Below are positions 14,175 to 21,969 of a DNA stretch of 24,882 nt, in pieces. The stretch comes from JALYNX01 sp040905925 (GTDB lineage: Bacteria > Actinomycetota > Acidimicrobiia > Spongiisociales > ZC4RG35), in NCBI GenBank assembly GCA_040905925.1, contig JBBDQO010000093.1, positions 1-24,882 of the forward strand, in the 5' to 3' direction. The stretch's first letter is position 1, and every line of letters begins with the position of its first letter. A program made the translations under genes and the position numbers. The notes below the pieces were generated by a model that was not told the DNA's origin, made no database searches, and saw nothing but the letters and a program-made list of their open reading frames with translations.

Positions 14175-16366
14175 CCGGCTCCGGGCTCGGAGGACCCAAC
14201 CCCTTCGGCGAGGATCATGGCCAGGTCCCTCACCTTCACGTCCTCCCTGCCCAGTTCCTTGACCCCATCGTCGAGCATGACGAAGCAGAACGGGCAGGCC
14301 ACCGCGATCTCGTCGGCGCCGGTGGCGAGAGCTTCTTCCGCCCTCTCGATATTGACTTTCTTCCCGGTCTGCTCCTCCATCCAGAACCGGGCGCCGCCGG
14401 CTCCACAACACAAGGCCCGGGTGCCGTGCCTGGGCATCTCGACGACCTCGACGTCACCCGAGGCGCCGATGACGTTCCTGGGCGCCAGATAGATGTCGTT
14501 GTGACGCCCCAGATAGCACGGGTCGTGATAGGCGATCTTCTTGGGCTGGCCGTTGTCCTTGGTCGGGACCGAGATCCGTCCCTGGCCCAGCAGCTCGGCG
14601 AGGAGCTGGCTGTGATGCACGACCTCGTAGTCACCCCCGCGCTGTGGATACTCGTTGGCGATGGTGTTGTAGCAATGGGCGCACTGGGTGATCACCTTGG
14701 TGACGCCGATCTCGTCGAAAGTGGCGATGTTCTGGAGGGCCAGTTGCTGAAAGACCAATTCGTTGCCGGCTCGCCGTGCCGGGTCCCCGTTGCAGAGCTC
14801 GGCTCGACCGAGGATGGCGAAATCGATTCCGGCCTTGTTGAGCAGCCTGGCTAGGGCAACCGAGACGGCCGTGTTCCTGTCATCGAAGGATCCGGCACAA
14901 CCCACGAACCAGAGGTATTCGGCGGTGGTCTTCCCGTTCTCGCCGAACACCGGCACCTCGAAGTCGAGTTCCTCGGTCCACGCGGCCCGGCTCTGCTGGC
15001 TCATTCCCCATGGGTTGGACTGGTTCTCCATGGCCACGAACGCCTTGCCCAACTCACTAGGGAACTCCGATTCCATCATGGTGAGATAGCGGCGCATGTC
15101 GAGGATGAGGTCGAGGATCTCGATGTTCACCGGGCAGATCTCGTCACAGGCCCGGCAGGTGGTGCATGCGAACACCTCTTCGGGGCGAATCCGATCGAAA
15201 AGCGAATGCTCCCCCTCGAGCACCACCACTGATGACACCGGTGGGCTCACCCCGGCCGCAGCCGCCGCCACCTCTCCCGCCTTGAGGACGATTTCCCTCG
15301 GATCGAGGGGCTTGCCGGTGATGTTGGCGGGGCACACCGAGGTGCATCTCCCACACACCGTGCAGGCATCGGTGTCGAAGATCTGCTTCCAGGTGAGATC
15401 CGCAGACAATGCGGCGCCGATGGTGTCGATGTTATCGGCCTCGAGGAGATTGGGCATCTCTCGCATCGCACCTTTGGGCCGGGGATGCGCAGAAAGGAAC
15501 AGATTTGCCGGCGAGGTGAGCATGTGCCTGAGCTTGGTGACCGGCAGGATCACCAGGAACCCCACGAATCCCAGCACATGGCTGACCCAGAAGATCCGGT
15601 GCAGGTCGCCCGCACTGTTTTCCGGAATCAGGACAGAAAGGGGATGCCCGACGAACGACCACACCTCGAAGTCGGGCCTTCCGGCGAGCGCGATCCGAGC
15701 AGCTTCGGTGAGCAGACCGCTCAGCCCCAACACAACTAGCAGGCCGAGGATCAGGGCGTCCTCCGGCTTGGTCTTGGTCCGGAGTCGCTCACTCCGCAGC
15801 AGATACCGGTTGAGGACGGCGAGCGCCAGACCACCCAGGTATGCCAGGGAGGCCAGGTCGAGGACTGCCGAGTAGCCCTGATAGACCGGGCCTTTGAGGA
15901 ACTTGAGATTGCCGGGGAGGAGATGATCGATCTCGAGGGTCACCGTGCCCAGAAAGAGCACGATGAACCCGTAGTAGATGAGCGAGTGCATCACACCGGC
16001 CCTCGGGTCGCGCATCAGGGTCTTCATGCGGAGGCCGGAGTCGAGGTCCTTGAGACGCCGTCCCCACATTCCCAGTCTCGACTCGGGACCACCCCGTTCC
16101 CAGGCAGTGGCCCGTCGGGCCAGGAGATGGAGCGATGACCAGATGAAGACGGCGACCGTCACGTAGAAGACCAGTTGAACCGGGTCAGGGATATTGCCGA
16201 ATACCTCCCGGCCGACCTCGAAATGAGGCTCTTCGGGGATGGTTCCCAGCAGGCCCAGCGCCAGAGTTCCCAGCGCCCCGGCCACTCCCAATCCTTCGAT
16301 CACATAGGAAACAGGTGGCCGCCTGGAGGTCGTGATCTCGTCTTGACGCTCCTGGGTGAAGGCCAT
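14171..16366 (-). CDS. etfD: Membrane-bound Fe-S oxidoreductase, EtfD-like
   Basis: The 731-residue protein has about six membrane helices in residues 21-277 (NarI-like), then two [4Fe-4S] motifs, C335/C338/C341/C345 and C401/C404/C407/C411, each ending in CP. Two CCG domains of the HdrD/GlpC type follow, with FVGCAGSFDDRN, QCAHCYNTIANEYPQ, HDPCYLGRHND and CCGAGGARFWMEE. This is the layout of mycobacterial EtfD (Rv0338c), a membrane dehydrogenase taking electrons from ETF to menaquinone during fatty acid oxidation. EtfD is an inference from architecture; other HdrD-like quinone reductases share it. No etfBA genes are in the window. TACACT lies 7 bases before the ATG. Its stop overlaps the presumed start of the lipoprotein gene. 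Confidence 0.85.
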   Translation of the reverse strand: MAFTQERQDEITTSRRPPVSYVIEGLGVAGALGTLALGLLGTIPEEPHFEVGREVFGNIPDPVQLVFYVTVAVFIWSSLHLLARRATAWERGGPESRLGMWGRRLKDLDSGLRMKTLMRDPRAGVMHSLIYYGFIVLFLGTVTLEIDHLLPGNLKFLKGPVYQGYSAVLDLASLAYLGGLALAVLNRYLLRSERLRTKTKPEDALILGLLVVLGLSGLLTEAARIALAGRPDFEVWSFVGHPLSVLIPENSAGDLHRIFWVSHVLGFVGFLVILPVTKLRHMLTSPANLFLSAHPRPKGAMREMPNLLEADNIDTIGAALSADLTWKQIFDTDACTVCGRCTSVCPANITGKPLDPREIVLKAGEVAAAAAGVSPPVSSVVVLEGEHSLFDRIRPEEVFACTTCRACDEICPVNIEILDLILDMRRYLTMMESEFPSELGKAFVAMENQSNPWGMSQQSRAAWTEELDFEVPVFGENGKTTAEYLWFVGCAGSFDDRNTAVSVALARLLNKAGIDFAILGRAELCNGDPARRAGNELVFQQLALQNIATFDEIGVTKVITQCAHCYNTIANEYPQRGGDYEVVHHSQLLAELLGQGRISVPTKDNGQPKKIAYHDPCYLGRHNDIYLAPRNVIGASGDVEVVEMPRHGTRALCCGAGGARFWMEEQTGKKVNIERAEEALATGADEIAVACPFCFVMLDDGVKELGREDVKVRDLAMILAEGVGSSEPGAG

Positions 16367-16373
16367 GGCGGCG

Positions 16374-16379
16374 AGTGTA
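16374..16379 (-). promoter_or_regulatory. Candidate -10 box of the etfD-like gene (leaderless)
   Basis: On the minus strand TACACT sits 7 bases before the ATG at 16366, within the 38-base gap after proC. There is no Shine-Dalgarno sequence and no clear -35. Confidence 0.4.
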
Positions 16380-16404
16380 GAAGTGCCCGCTCGCCAGAAA
16401 CTCT

Positions 16405-17217
16405 TCAGCCCTTGCCCCCGAGCTCGGTGGATCGCCTCGCCGCAGCTGCAACTGCGTCTTCCACCAGCGCCCGAAAGCCTCGCTCCTCGAGGACATGCAT
16501 GGCCGCGGCGGTGGTCCCGCCCGGCGAGGTCACCTGCGAGCGCAGCTCGGCAGGGGTCTTTCCCGTGCTCGTCAGGAGATGGCCGGCCCCGCGGATCGTC
16601 TGATGAACGAAGTTCTCGGCGATGTCACGGGGAAGACCCTCCCGGACCGCAGCCTCGGTAAGCGCCTCCGCCAGTAGGAAGACGTAGGCCGGACCGGTCC
16701 CGGAGACCGCGGTCACCGCGTCGAGCAGGTCTTCATCCATGATCCGGACCGATCCCACCGCGCCAAGGACTTCGCCGGCGAGTTCGAGGTGCTCGGATCC
16801 GGCATTCGACCCCGCCGCGATCCCGGTGACCCCCTCTCCGACCAGGGCTGGGGTGTTCGGCATCGCCCGCACTACTGGCACCGCCCCCAGCCGAGACTCA
16901 TAGGTCTCAGTGGTGACGCCTGCGGCCAAGGAGAGCACCATCTGGTCAGAACGCACATGACCGGAAAGTTGATCGAGGAGGGCGGGGACGTCGCCGGGCT
17001 TGACGGCGACCACCACCACCTCACGGCCTTTGATCGTCTCCGCCACGTCGGATGACACCACCGAACCGGAGGTCTGGGATAGCTCCTGAGCGCGTTCGGG
17101 ACGGCGAACACAAAGCGAGATCTCCTCGGGGGCCCATCCCGCCCGGAACAGCCCGGACATCAGGGCCTGGCCCATTGCTCCAACCCCGATGATTGCTACA
17201 GATGCGCGCCCGGACAT
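16405..17217 (-). CDS. proC: Pyrroline-5-carboxylate reductase
   Basis: ProC reduces 1-pyrroline-5-carboxylate to proline with NADPH. The 270-residue protein has the N-terminal dinucleotide-binding motif AIIGVGAMGQALMSGL, the middle elements VVVAVKPGDVPALL and VVRAMPNTPALVGEGVT, and the C-terminal signature TAVSGTGPAYVFLLAEALTEA with SPGGTTAAAMHVLEERGFRAL. Length and all motifs are normal. It begins a new transcript or follows udk after 28 bases; a good TATACT box 6 bases before the ATG supports its own leaderless promoter. Other proline genes are not nearby. Confidence 0.96.
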   Translation of the reverse strand: MSGRASVAIIGVGAMGQALMSGLFRAGWAPEEISLCVRRPERAQELSQTSGSVVSSDVAETIKGREVVVVAVKPGDVPALLDQLSGHVRSDQMVLSLAAGVTTETYESRLGAVPVVRAMPNTPALVGEGVTGIAAGSNAGSEHLELAGEVLGAVGSVRIMDEDLLDAVTAVSGTGPAYVFLLAEALTEAAVREGLPRDIAENFVHQTIRGAGHLLTSTGKTPAELRSQVTSPGGTTAAAMHVLEERGFRALVEDAVAAAARRSTELGGKG

Positions 17218-17223
17218 CGGGCG

Positions 17224-17229
17224 AGTATA
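17224..17229 (-). promoter_or_regulatory. Candidate -10 box of proC (leaderless)
   Basis: On the minus strand TATACT matches 5 of 6 consensus bases and ends 6 bases before the ATG at 17217. The gap between udk and proC is only 28 bases and has no Shine-Dalgarno sequence. A -35 is not evident. Confidence 0.5.
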
Positions 17230-17245
17230 TGGAGAGGCCCGGTCC

Positions 17246-17881
17246 TCAGCCGAGACGGGACCTGATCAGTTCGACCACGGTTGCCACTGCTCTCGGGTTG
17301 TAGCCCTCGGGGATGATCAGATCGGCGTAGCGCTTCGATGTTTCGACGTATTGAACGTGCATCGGACGGACGGTGTCGAAGTACTGGCTGACCACCGAGT
17401 CGACGGTTCGGCCTCGCTCTTCGATGTCCCGCAGCAGGCGGCGAGCCAGTCGGACATCGGAGTCGGTGTCGACGAAGATCTTGAGGTCGAGCTCGGATCG
17501 GAGCTCCGGCTCGGCCAGCACCAGGATCCCCTCGACGACGACCACCGGCGCCGGCTCCACTCGGACCGTGTCATCGGAGCGGAGATGGATGGCAAAGTCG
17601 TACACCGGGCGCTCGATCGGCTGACCCGATCTCAACGCCAGTAGATGCTCGACGAGCAACTCGGTCTCCAACGAAGCAGGATGGTCGTAATTGACTTTGG
17701 TCCGCTCGTCATAGGAGAGCTCGGGAACGTGCCGGTAGTAGGCGTCATGCTGGACCAGGGCGACCTTGCCGTCGAGACGCTCGAGCACTGCCTCCGCGAT
17801 AGTGGTCTTCCCCGATCCAGACCCTCCGGCAAGGCCGATGAACAGAGGGCGATTCCGTTTCCAGGGGCTGCGCTGGGGCAT
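17246..17881 (-). CDS. udk: Uridine kinase
   Basis: Udk phosphorylates uridine and cytidine in pyrimidine salvage. The 211-residue protein has the P-loop GGSGSGKTT at 19-27, the substrate-site segment VQHDAYYRHVPELSYDER, the NYDHPASLETELLVEHL region typical of the family, VVVEGILVLAEPELRSELDL (Walker B-like) and a lid region DSDVRLARRLLRDIEERGRT. Length is normal. The ATG at 17881 lies 12 bases after the stop of the upstream DUF4388 gene, so the two are probably in one transcript. Confidence 0.94.
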   Translation of the reverse strand: MPQRSPWKRNRPLFIGLAGGSGSGKTTIAEAVLERLDGKVALVQHDAYYRHVPELSYDERTKVNYDHPASLETELLVEHLLALRSGQPIERPVYDFAIHLRSDDTVRVEPAPVVVVEGILVLAEPELRSELDLKIFVDTDSDVRLARRLLRDIEERGRTVDSVVSQYFDTVRPMHVQYVETSKRYADLIIPEGYNPRAVATVVELIRSRLG

Positions 17882-17893
17882 GCCCCGGCGACG

Positions 17894-18745
17894 TTACTTG
17901 TCGGCTACCCGGCTCCGCAGACGGCGGATCTCGTCGTAAACCCCGTCGGTGAGCGTGGTGGAGGCCGGTGCGGACACGCCCTTGACCTCGACGGACACCT
18001 GCGCCGAATGCGAGCGAGCCTCCGCCGCCTTCGACATCCGAACCGGCTCAGGCTCTTCGACGGGCTCGACGACCAGTTCTGTCTCTGTCGGCTCAGCCTC
18101 GGGAAGGTTGTCCAACCAAGCGGGAGTGGCAGCGCCCGGCGCCACATCCTCGGCAAGACGATCGAGCCAATTCGACTCCCCGTCCTCGGCGACCAGCGCC
18201 TCGGCCATCCCGAGACGATGCAGCGTGTGGAAGATGCGAACGGCTGTCCCCCGCCCGAACTTCACTTCCAGGTGGTTGAAGGTGAAAGGTTGGACCAGGG
18301 TGACCAATGCATGCCAGTCCTCGGGCTCGATGGTAATCGGGCCCTCGATCTCGTGAATGAGGCGGACGCCTGTGGCTTCGAAGAGACCGGCATCGACGAC
18401 TTCGCCTTCCAATGACCGGAGGGCCTCGACGTCGGCCAGGATCTCCTCGACAGTCCACCCTTTGATTTCTGGCCCGTCGGCGGGGCCAACTGAGAAGGTG
18501 CCGGTCTCCAGCCCTGACAGGACATAGAGGATGTCGGCGATCCCGCTGCGATCGGCCCCGAGATAACTCCCCTTGGCCCCGGTCAACTCGGCGCCGGTGA
18601 CTCTGCCCTCGCCGAAGAAAACGCGGGCTCGTCTCTCGCCGTCGATGTCCAGGGAACCGCTCTTCTTGGTGACCTGCATGATTTGGAGGAGGTCGTTGAC
18701 ACTCCAGTCAGCGAGTTGCCCCGAGAGTTGCATCTGTGATTCCAT
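17894..18745 (-). CDS. DUF4388 (PATAN-like) domain protein
   Basis: The N-terminal ~95 residues match DUF4388: LSGQLADWSVNDLLQIMQVT, KKSGSLDIDGERRARVFFGE, GRVTGAELTGAKGSYLGADR, closing with GLETGTFSVGPA. Such domains occur in bacterial signalling and gliding/polarity proteins, where they are thought to mediate protein contacts. A second helical region (~115-200) with EDWHALVTLVQPF resembles a winged-helix or a repeat of the same fold. From ~205 the chain is acidic and Pro/Glu-rich (EAEPTETELVVEPVEEPEPV), and it ends in a short basic helix. The ATG at 18745 is preferred, since the domain begins right after it; an in-frame ATG at 18781 is possible. The function is unknown. Confidence 0.75.
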   Translation of the reverse strand: MESQMQLSGQLADWSVNDLLQIMQVTKKSGSLDIDGERRARVFFGEGRVTGAELTGAKGSYLGADRSGIADILYVLSGLETGTFSVGPADGPEIKGWTVEEILADVEALRSLEGEVVDAGLFEATGVRLIHEIEGPITIEPEDWHALVTLVQPFTFNHLEVKFGRGTAVRIFHTLHRLGMAEALVAEDGESNWLDRLAEDVAPGAATPAWLDNLPEAEPTETELVVEPVEEPEPVRMSKAAEARSHSAQVSVEVKGVSAPASTTLTDGVYDEIRRLRSRVADK

Positions 18746-18805
18746 GGATGGGTTCCTGTCCCTTCGGGTGACTATCGGCATTCAGATCTGGAGGGTTGAG
18801 CGTGT

Positions 18806-19366
18806 TCATCCCTTTTTCCGAGCCTTCATCGCCCTTTTTTGCTGACGTAGCGTGGCCACGTCGTCAAACGTCGCCACATCTGCGATGCTCGGCCAGTCCG
18901 CTGCTTTCTCCTTCCAACCCTCCGGCTTCACTCCGAGCCGTTTGCCGAGCACCCCGACAAAGATCCGCGACTTGGCGACTCCAAAACCAGGAAGGGCTTG
19001 AAGTCGAGTCAACAGCTCCGCGCCGTCCGCGACGGTCTCCCACAAGTTCTCGGCACGCCCTGCATATTCGGACACGATGACCCGGCACAACTCCTGGGTC
19101 CTTCCCGCCATCGACCCCGGATAGCGATGGATGGCCGGCGGGCCCCGGAAGACGGCCTCCAACACCTCGGGATCCCATTCGGCGATGCGCCCCGGGTCGA
19201 GGTCTTCCCCGAGACGCTCCTTGAGCAACTGGGGGCCGAAAAAGGCTCGCTCCATCGGGAACTGTTGGTCGAGGAGCATGCCGATCAGAAGGGCGAGGCC
19301 GTTGCTTGCGAGAAGGCGGTTGGCTTCGTCAGACTCGGTGAAGGAGAGACTGTCTGGGCGGTCCAT
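18806..19366 (-). CDS. HhH-GPD-type base-excision repair protein
   Basis: The 186-residue protein matches a small actinobacterial HhH-GPD family. LLIGMLLDQQFPMERAFFGP is the first helical element; the helix-hairpin-helix is LTRLQALPGFGVAKSRIFVG near residues 118-137. In larger glycosylases (Nth, MutY, AlkA) a catalytic Asp follows the hairpin at about 18 residues; here the segment GKRLGVKPEGWKEKAADWPS is rearranged, so glycosylase activity is not assured. The Lys/Arg-rich tail QQKRAMKARKKG may bind DNA. TACGGT 7 bases before the ATG suggests a leaderless start. A small possible gene lies just upstream. Confidence 0.75.
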   Translation of the reverse strand: MDRPDSLSFTESDEANRLLASNGLALLIGMLLDQQFPMERAFFGPQLLKERLGEDLDPGRIAEWDPEVLEAVFRGPPAIHRYPGSMAGRTQELCRVIVSEYAGRAENLWETVADGAELLTRLQALPGFGVAKSRIFVGVLGKRLGVKPEGWKEKAADWPSIADVATFDDVATLRQQKRAMKARKKG

Positions 19367-19373
19367 GGACCGA

Positions 19374-19379
19374 ACCGTA
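19374..19379 (-). promoter_or_regulatory. Candidate -10 box of the HhH-GPD gene
   Basis: On the minus strand TACGGT lies 7 bases before the ATG at 19366. It is a weak consensus match (3 of 6) but keeps the TAnnnT core and the spacing seen elsewhere. Confidence 0.3.
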
Positions 19380-19383
19380 GTTC

Positions 19384-19482
19384 TCAGATCAGGATGCGAA
19401 TCAGGACGTAGAGGACCAGCAACCCGGCGGGGGTGAATGCGGCAATTGAGGTCGATTCTCTGCTTGGCCCGTTCATACTCAT
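19384..19482 (-). CDS. Possible 32-residue single-span membrane protein
   Basis: A short frame upstream of the HhH-GPD gene encodes a polar start (MSMNGPSREST) followed by the hydrophobic run FTPAGLLVLYVLIRILI ending at the stop. That is a plausible single membrane helix. No Shine-Dalgarno sequence is present; TACGGT lies 9 bases upstream of the ATG. The rest of the intergenic region is non-coding, so a real small gene is possible but unproven. Confidence 0.25.
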   Translation of the reverse strand: MSMNGPSRESTSIAAFTPAGLLVLYVLIRILI

Positions 19483-19489
19483 TCTGACG

Positions 19490-19513
19490 TCACCGTATGG
19501 TGAAAAGGTTTCA
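19490..19513. promoter_or_regulatory. Two adjacent dyads upstream of the thiolase operon, candidate operator/promoter
   Basis: TCACC-GTAT-GGTGA (19490-19503) and TGAAA-AGG-TTTCA (19501-19513) are perfect inverted repeats sharing three bases. A weak promoter, TTCATA (19472-19477) and TATGGT (19496-19501) with an 18-base spacer, would put the first dyad on the -10 and the second at the transcription start, as for a repressor site. Confidence 0.45.
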
Positions 19514-19519
19514 ACGTAT

Positions 19520-19537
19520 ATGGGGGTTCTCCCCCAT
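19520..19537. promoter_or_regulatory. Perfect 7-base hairpin in the thiolase 5' region
   Basis: ATGGGGG-TTCT-CCCCCAT forms a strong 7-base stem with a 4-base loop, 42 bases before the thiolase ATG. No T-run follows on either strand, so it is not a typical terminator. It may be a leader hairpin or a third protein-binding dyad. Confidence 0.5.
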
Positions 19538-19579
19538 TCCACCCCGTCAAGTTCGGCAAGAATGGGAACGGACCGAAGT

Positions 19580-20791
19580 ATGAAAGACGACATCTACATA
19601 GTCGACGGGTGTCGGACCCCGACGGGCAAGCTCGGCGGTCAGCTCTCCCACGTCCGGCCTGACGACCTGGCCGCCCATGCCATCAGTCGGCTCGTGGCCC
19701 GCAACCCCCATGTCGACCCGATGGCCATCGAGGACATCCAATGGGGAGCCGCCAATCAAGCCGGTGAAGACAACCGCAATGTCGCCCGCATGGCCGGGCT
19801 GCTTGCCGGGCTCCCGGTAGAGATCCCGGGAGCCACGGTGAACCGGCTCTGCGGGTCGGGAATGCAGGCCGTGGTGTCGGCGGCCCACGCCCTGCGCGGT
19901 GGTTGGGGAGACCTGATGATCGCTGGAGGATCCGAGTCGATGAGCCGTGCTCCGTACGTGGTCACCAAGAGCGACCGGGCGTTCCCGACCGGATTCCCCG
20001 ACGCCGCCGACACCGTGATCGGGTGGCGATTGGTGAATCCGAGGATGACCGAGCTCTATCCGCCGATCACCCTGGGGATGACCGCCGAGATGGTGGCGGA
20101 GAAGCACGACATCTCTCGTGAGGACCAGGATGGCTTCGCTCTCCGCAGTCACCAGCTGGCTCTGGATGCCGTCGCGGCCGGGCGATTCGATGCCGAGATC
20201 GAACCGCTCGAGGCCCCGACCGATCACCGGCATCGGGAGATGAGAACCGTCACTCAAGACGAGGGCCCCCGAGCCGACACTTCGCTGGAGCGTCTGGCTG
20301 CCCTGCCCTCGGTGTTCAAGAAGGGCGGAAGCGTCACCGCCGGCAACTCGTCGCCGATGAACGACGGCGCCGCCGCTCTCTTGATGGCTACCGAATCCGG
20401 CCTGAAGATTCACGGTCTCGAGCCCTTGGCCCGCGTCCTGGCCTCCGCTGCCGCCGGAGTCCACCCCGACCTGATGGGGATCGGCCCGGTCCCGGCGTCG
20501 GAGAAGGCGCTCGCCCGGGCCGGCATCGAGGTTGGCGACCTCGACCTGGTGGAGGTCAACGAGGCCTTCGCCTCCCAGGCGGTGGCCAGCCTTCGGCTGC
20601 TAGAGCTCGAAGCGGAAAAGGTGAACGTGAACGGGGGCGCCATTGCCATCGGCCATCCCCTCGGAGCCTCGGGGGCGAGGATCCTGGTAACCCTGGTCCA
20701 CGAGCTGGTGCGCCGTCAGGGCAGGTACGGCCTCGCCACCATGTGCATCGGGGTGGGGCAGGGGATCGCCATGGTCGTCGAGCGTGTCTGA
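19580..20791 (+). CDS. Thiolase (acetyl-CoA acyltransferase)
   Basis: The enzyme cleaves 3-ketoacyl-CoA with CoA, or condenses two acetyl-CoA. The 403-residue protein has all three thiolase signatures: the nucleophile C91 in NRLCGSGMQAV, H359 in GGAIAIGHPLGASGARI and C389 in MCIGVGQG. It also has AGGSESMSRAPYV and AGNSSPMNDGAAALL. CIGVGQG replaces the usual CIGGGQG. These canonical motifs place it with FadA/PcaF-type thiolases. The ATG at 19580 fits the family N-terminus (DDIYIVDGCRTP); an in-frame ATG at 19562 is possible. It heads a four-gene operon: the CoA-transferase start overlaps its stop by 8 bases. Confidence 0.94.
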   Translation: MKDDIYIVDGCRTPTGKLGGQLSHVRPDDLAAHAISRLVARNPHVDPMAIEDIQWGAANQAGEDNRNVARMAGLLAGLPVEIPGATVNRLCGSGMQAVVSAAHALRGGWGDLMIAGGSESMSRAPYVVTKSDRAFPTGFPDAADTVIGWRLVNPRMTELYPPITLGMTAEMVAEKHDISREDQDGFALRSHQLALDAVAAGRFDAEIEPLEAPTDHRHREMRTVTQDEGPRADTSLERLAALPSVFKKGGSVTAGNSSPMNDGAAALLMATESGLKIHGLEPLARVLASAAAGVHPDLMGIGPVPASEKALARAGIEVGDLDLVEVNEAFASQAVASLRLLELEAEKVNVNGGAIAIGHPLGASGARILVTLVHELVRRQGRYGLATMCIGVGQGIAMVVERV

Positions 20792-21965
20792 AGGACCGCT
20801 CAGCGGCACTCTGGTCGTCGAGTTCGGCAATCTGATTGCGGCTCCCTATGCCGCAATGCTCCTCGGTGATCTCGGGGCCAGGATCATCAAGGTGGAGCCT
20901 CCTGATGGCGATCTGGGGCGTCGGTTCGGCCCGTTCCAGAACGGGGAGTCGGTGTTCTTCCTGGCAGTGAACCGGGGCAAGGAGTCCCTGGCTCTCGACA
21001 CCAAGGACTGGCTGTCGAAACGAGTCCTCGACAATCTCGTGAGGAAAGCCGACGTGGTCATCAGCAACCTCCGGCTCGGAGCCATGGAGCGTCTCGGGTT
21101 GGGCGAGGCCAGGGTGCGTGACCTGAACCCCAAGCTCATCTACGCCGTCATCTCTGCCTTTGGCCCTGATGGCCCATACGCCCGGAGAGCCGGGATCGAT
21201 GTCGTGTTCCAGGGGGAGTCGGGGATGATCTCGATCACCGGCGATCCCAAAGACGGTCCGCACAAGACGGCCACCTCCATCGGTGACTATCTGGCGGGCA
21301 CCAACCTGGCCCTGGCCGTCTCGGCGGCCCTTGCCGGCAAGCCCTTGAAGGGCTGTCGGATCGATATCTCGTTGCGGGACGGTGTGATGGCCGTCCAATC
21401 CGGCTGGAACGCACTCGCCTTTGCTTCCGGGGAGCAACCTGCTCGAACCGGGACCGCCAGCCCGTTCATCGCTCCCAACCAGGTGTTCGAAGCGTCTGAC
21501 GCCCCCTTCACCCTGGCCATCGTCTCCGAGCGTCATTTCGAGCTGCTCACCGACGCCCTGGAGCGACCCGATCTGGCCAAGGACTACCCCAGCAACGAGG
21601 CGCGGATGGCCAATCGCATCCAGCTGGCCCGAAGATTGGGCAACGTGTTCAAGACCGAGACAGCCGAGTATTGGATCGATCTACTCGAGCAGGTGGGGCT
21701 CCCGGCGGGGCGGGTGCTCACCCTGGCTGAAGCCTTCGCTGATCCCCAGGCCAGGCACAACGAGATGCTGGTCGGGCTCGACCATCCGACCGCCGGGAGG
21801 ATCCAGGTGACCGGGTCTCCGATTCGGATCGACGGCGCACCGGCGAGGACCGACACCCCGCCGGCCACCCTGGGCCAGCACACTATGCCGATCCTCCGAG
21901 AGCTCGGAGTCGACGACAGCACCATCGGGCAAATGGTGGAGGCCGGGACCGCAGTCGTATCGTGA
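20784..21965 (+). CDS. Family III (CaiB/BaiF) CoA-transferase
   Basis: Family III enzymes move CoA between carboxylic acids, often from succinyl-CoA. The 393-residue protein has the N-terminal LVVEFGNLIAAPYAAMLLGD, the IKVEPPDGD element, NRGKESLALD and the catalytic-site region TATSIGDYLAGTNLAL, with D168 in the position of the nucleophilic Asp of formyl-CoA transferase. Length is normal for one subunit. Its GTG lies inside the end of the thiolase gene, so expression is coupled, and the pseudo-SDR follows after 4 bases. Substrates cannot be read from sequence. Family relatives include BbsEF, CaiB, Frc and alpha-methylacyl-CoA racemase; racemases share the fold, so that activity remains an alternative. 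Confidence 0.9.
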   Translation: MSEGPLSGTLVVEFGNLIAAPYAAMLLGDLGARIIKVEPPDGDLGRRFGPFQNGESVFFLAVNRGKESLALDTKDWLSKRVLDNLVRKADVVISNLRLGAMERLGLGEARVRDLNPKLIYAVISAFGPDGPYARRAGIDVVFQGESGMISITGDPKDGPHKTATSIGDYLAGTNLALAVSAALAGKPLKGCRIDISLRDGVMAVQSGWNALAFASGEQPARTGTASPFIAPNQVFEASDAPFTLAIVSERHFELLTDALERPDLAKDYPSNEARMANRIQLARRLGNVFKTETAEYWIDLLEQVGLPAGRVLTLAEAFADPQARHNEMLVGLDHPTAGRIQVTGSPIRIDGAPARTDTPPATLGQHTMPILRELGVDDSTIGQMVEAGTAVVS

Positions 21966-21969
21966 CCTG

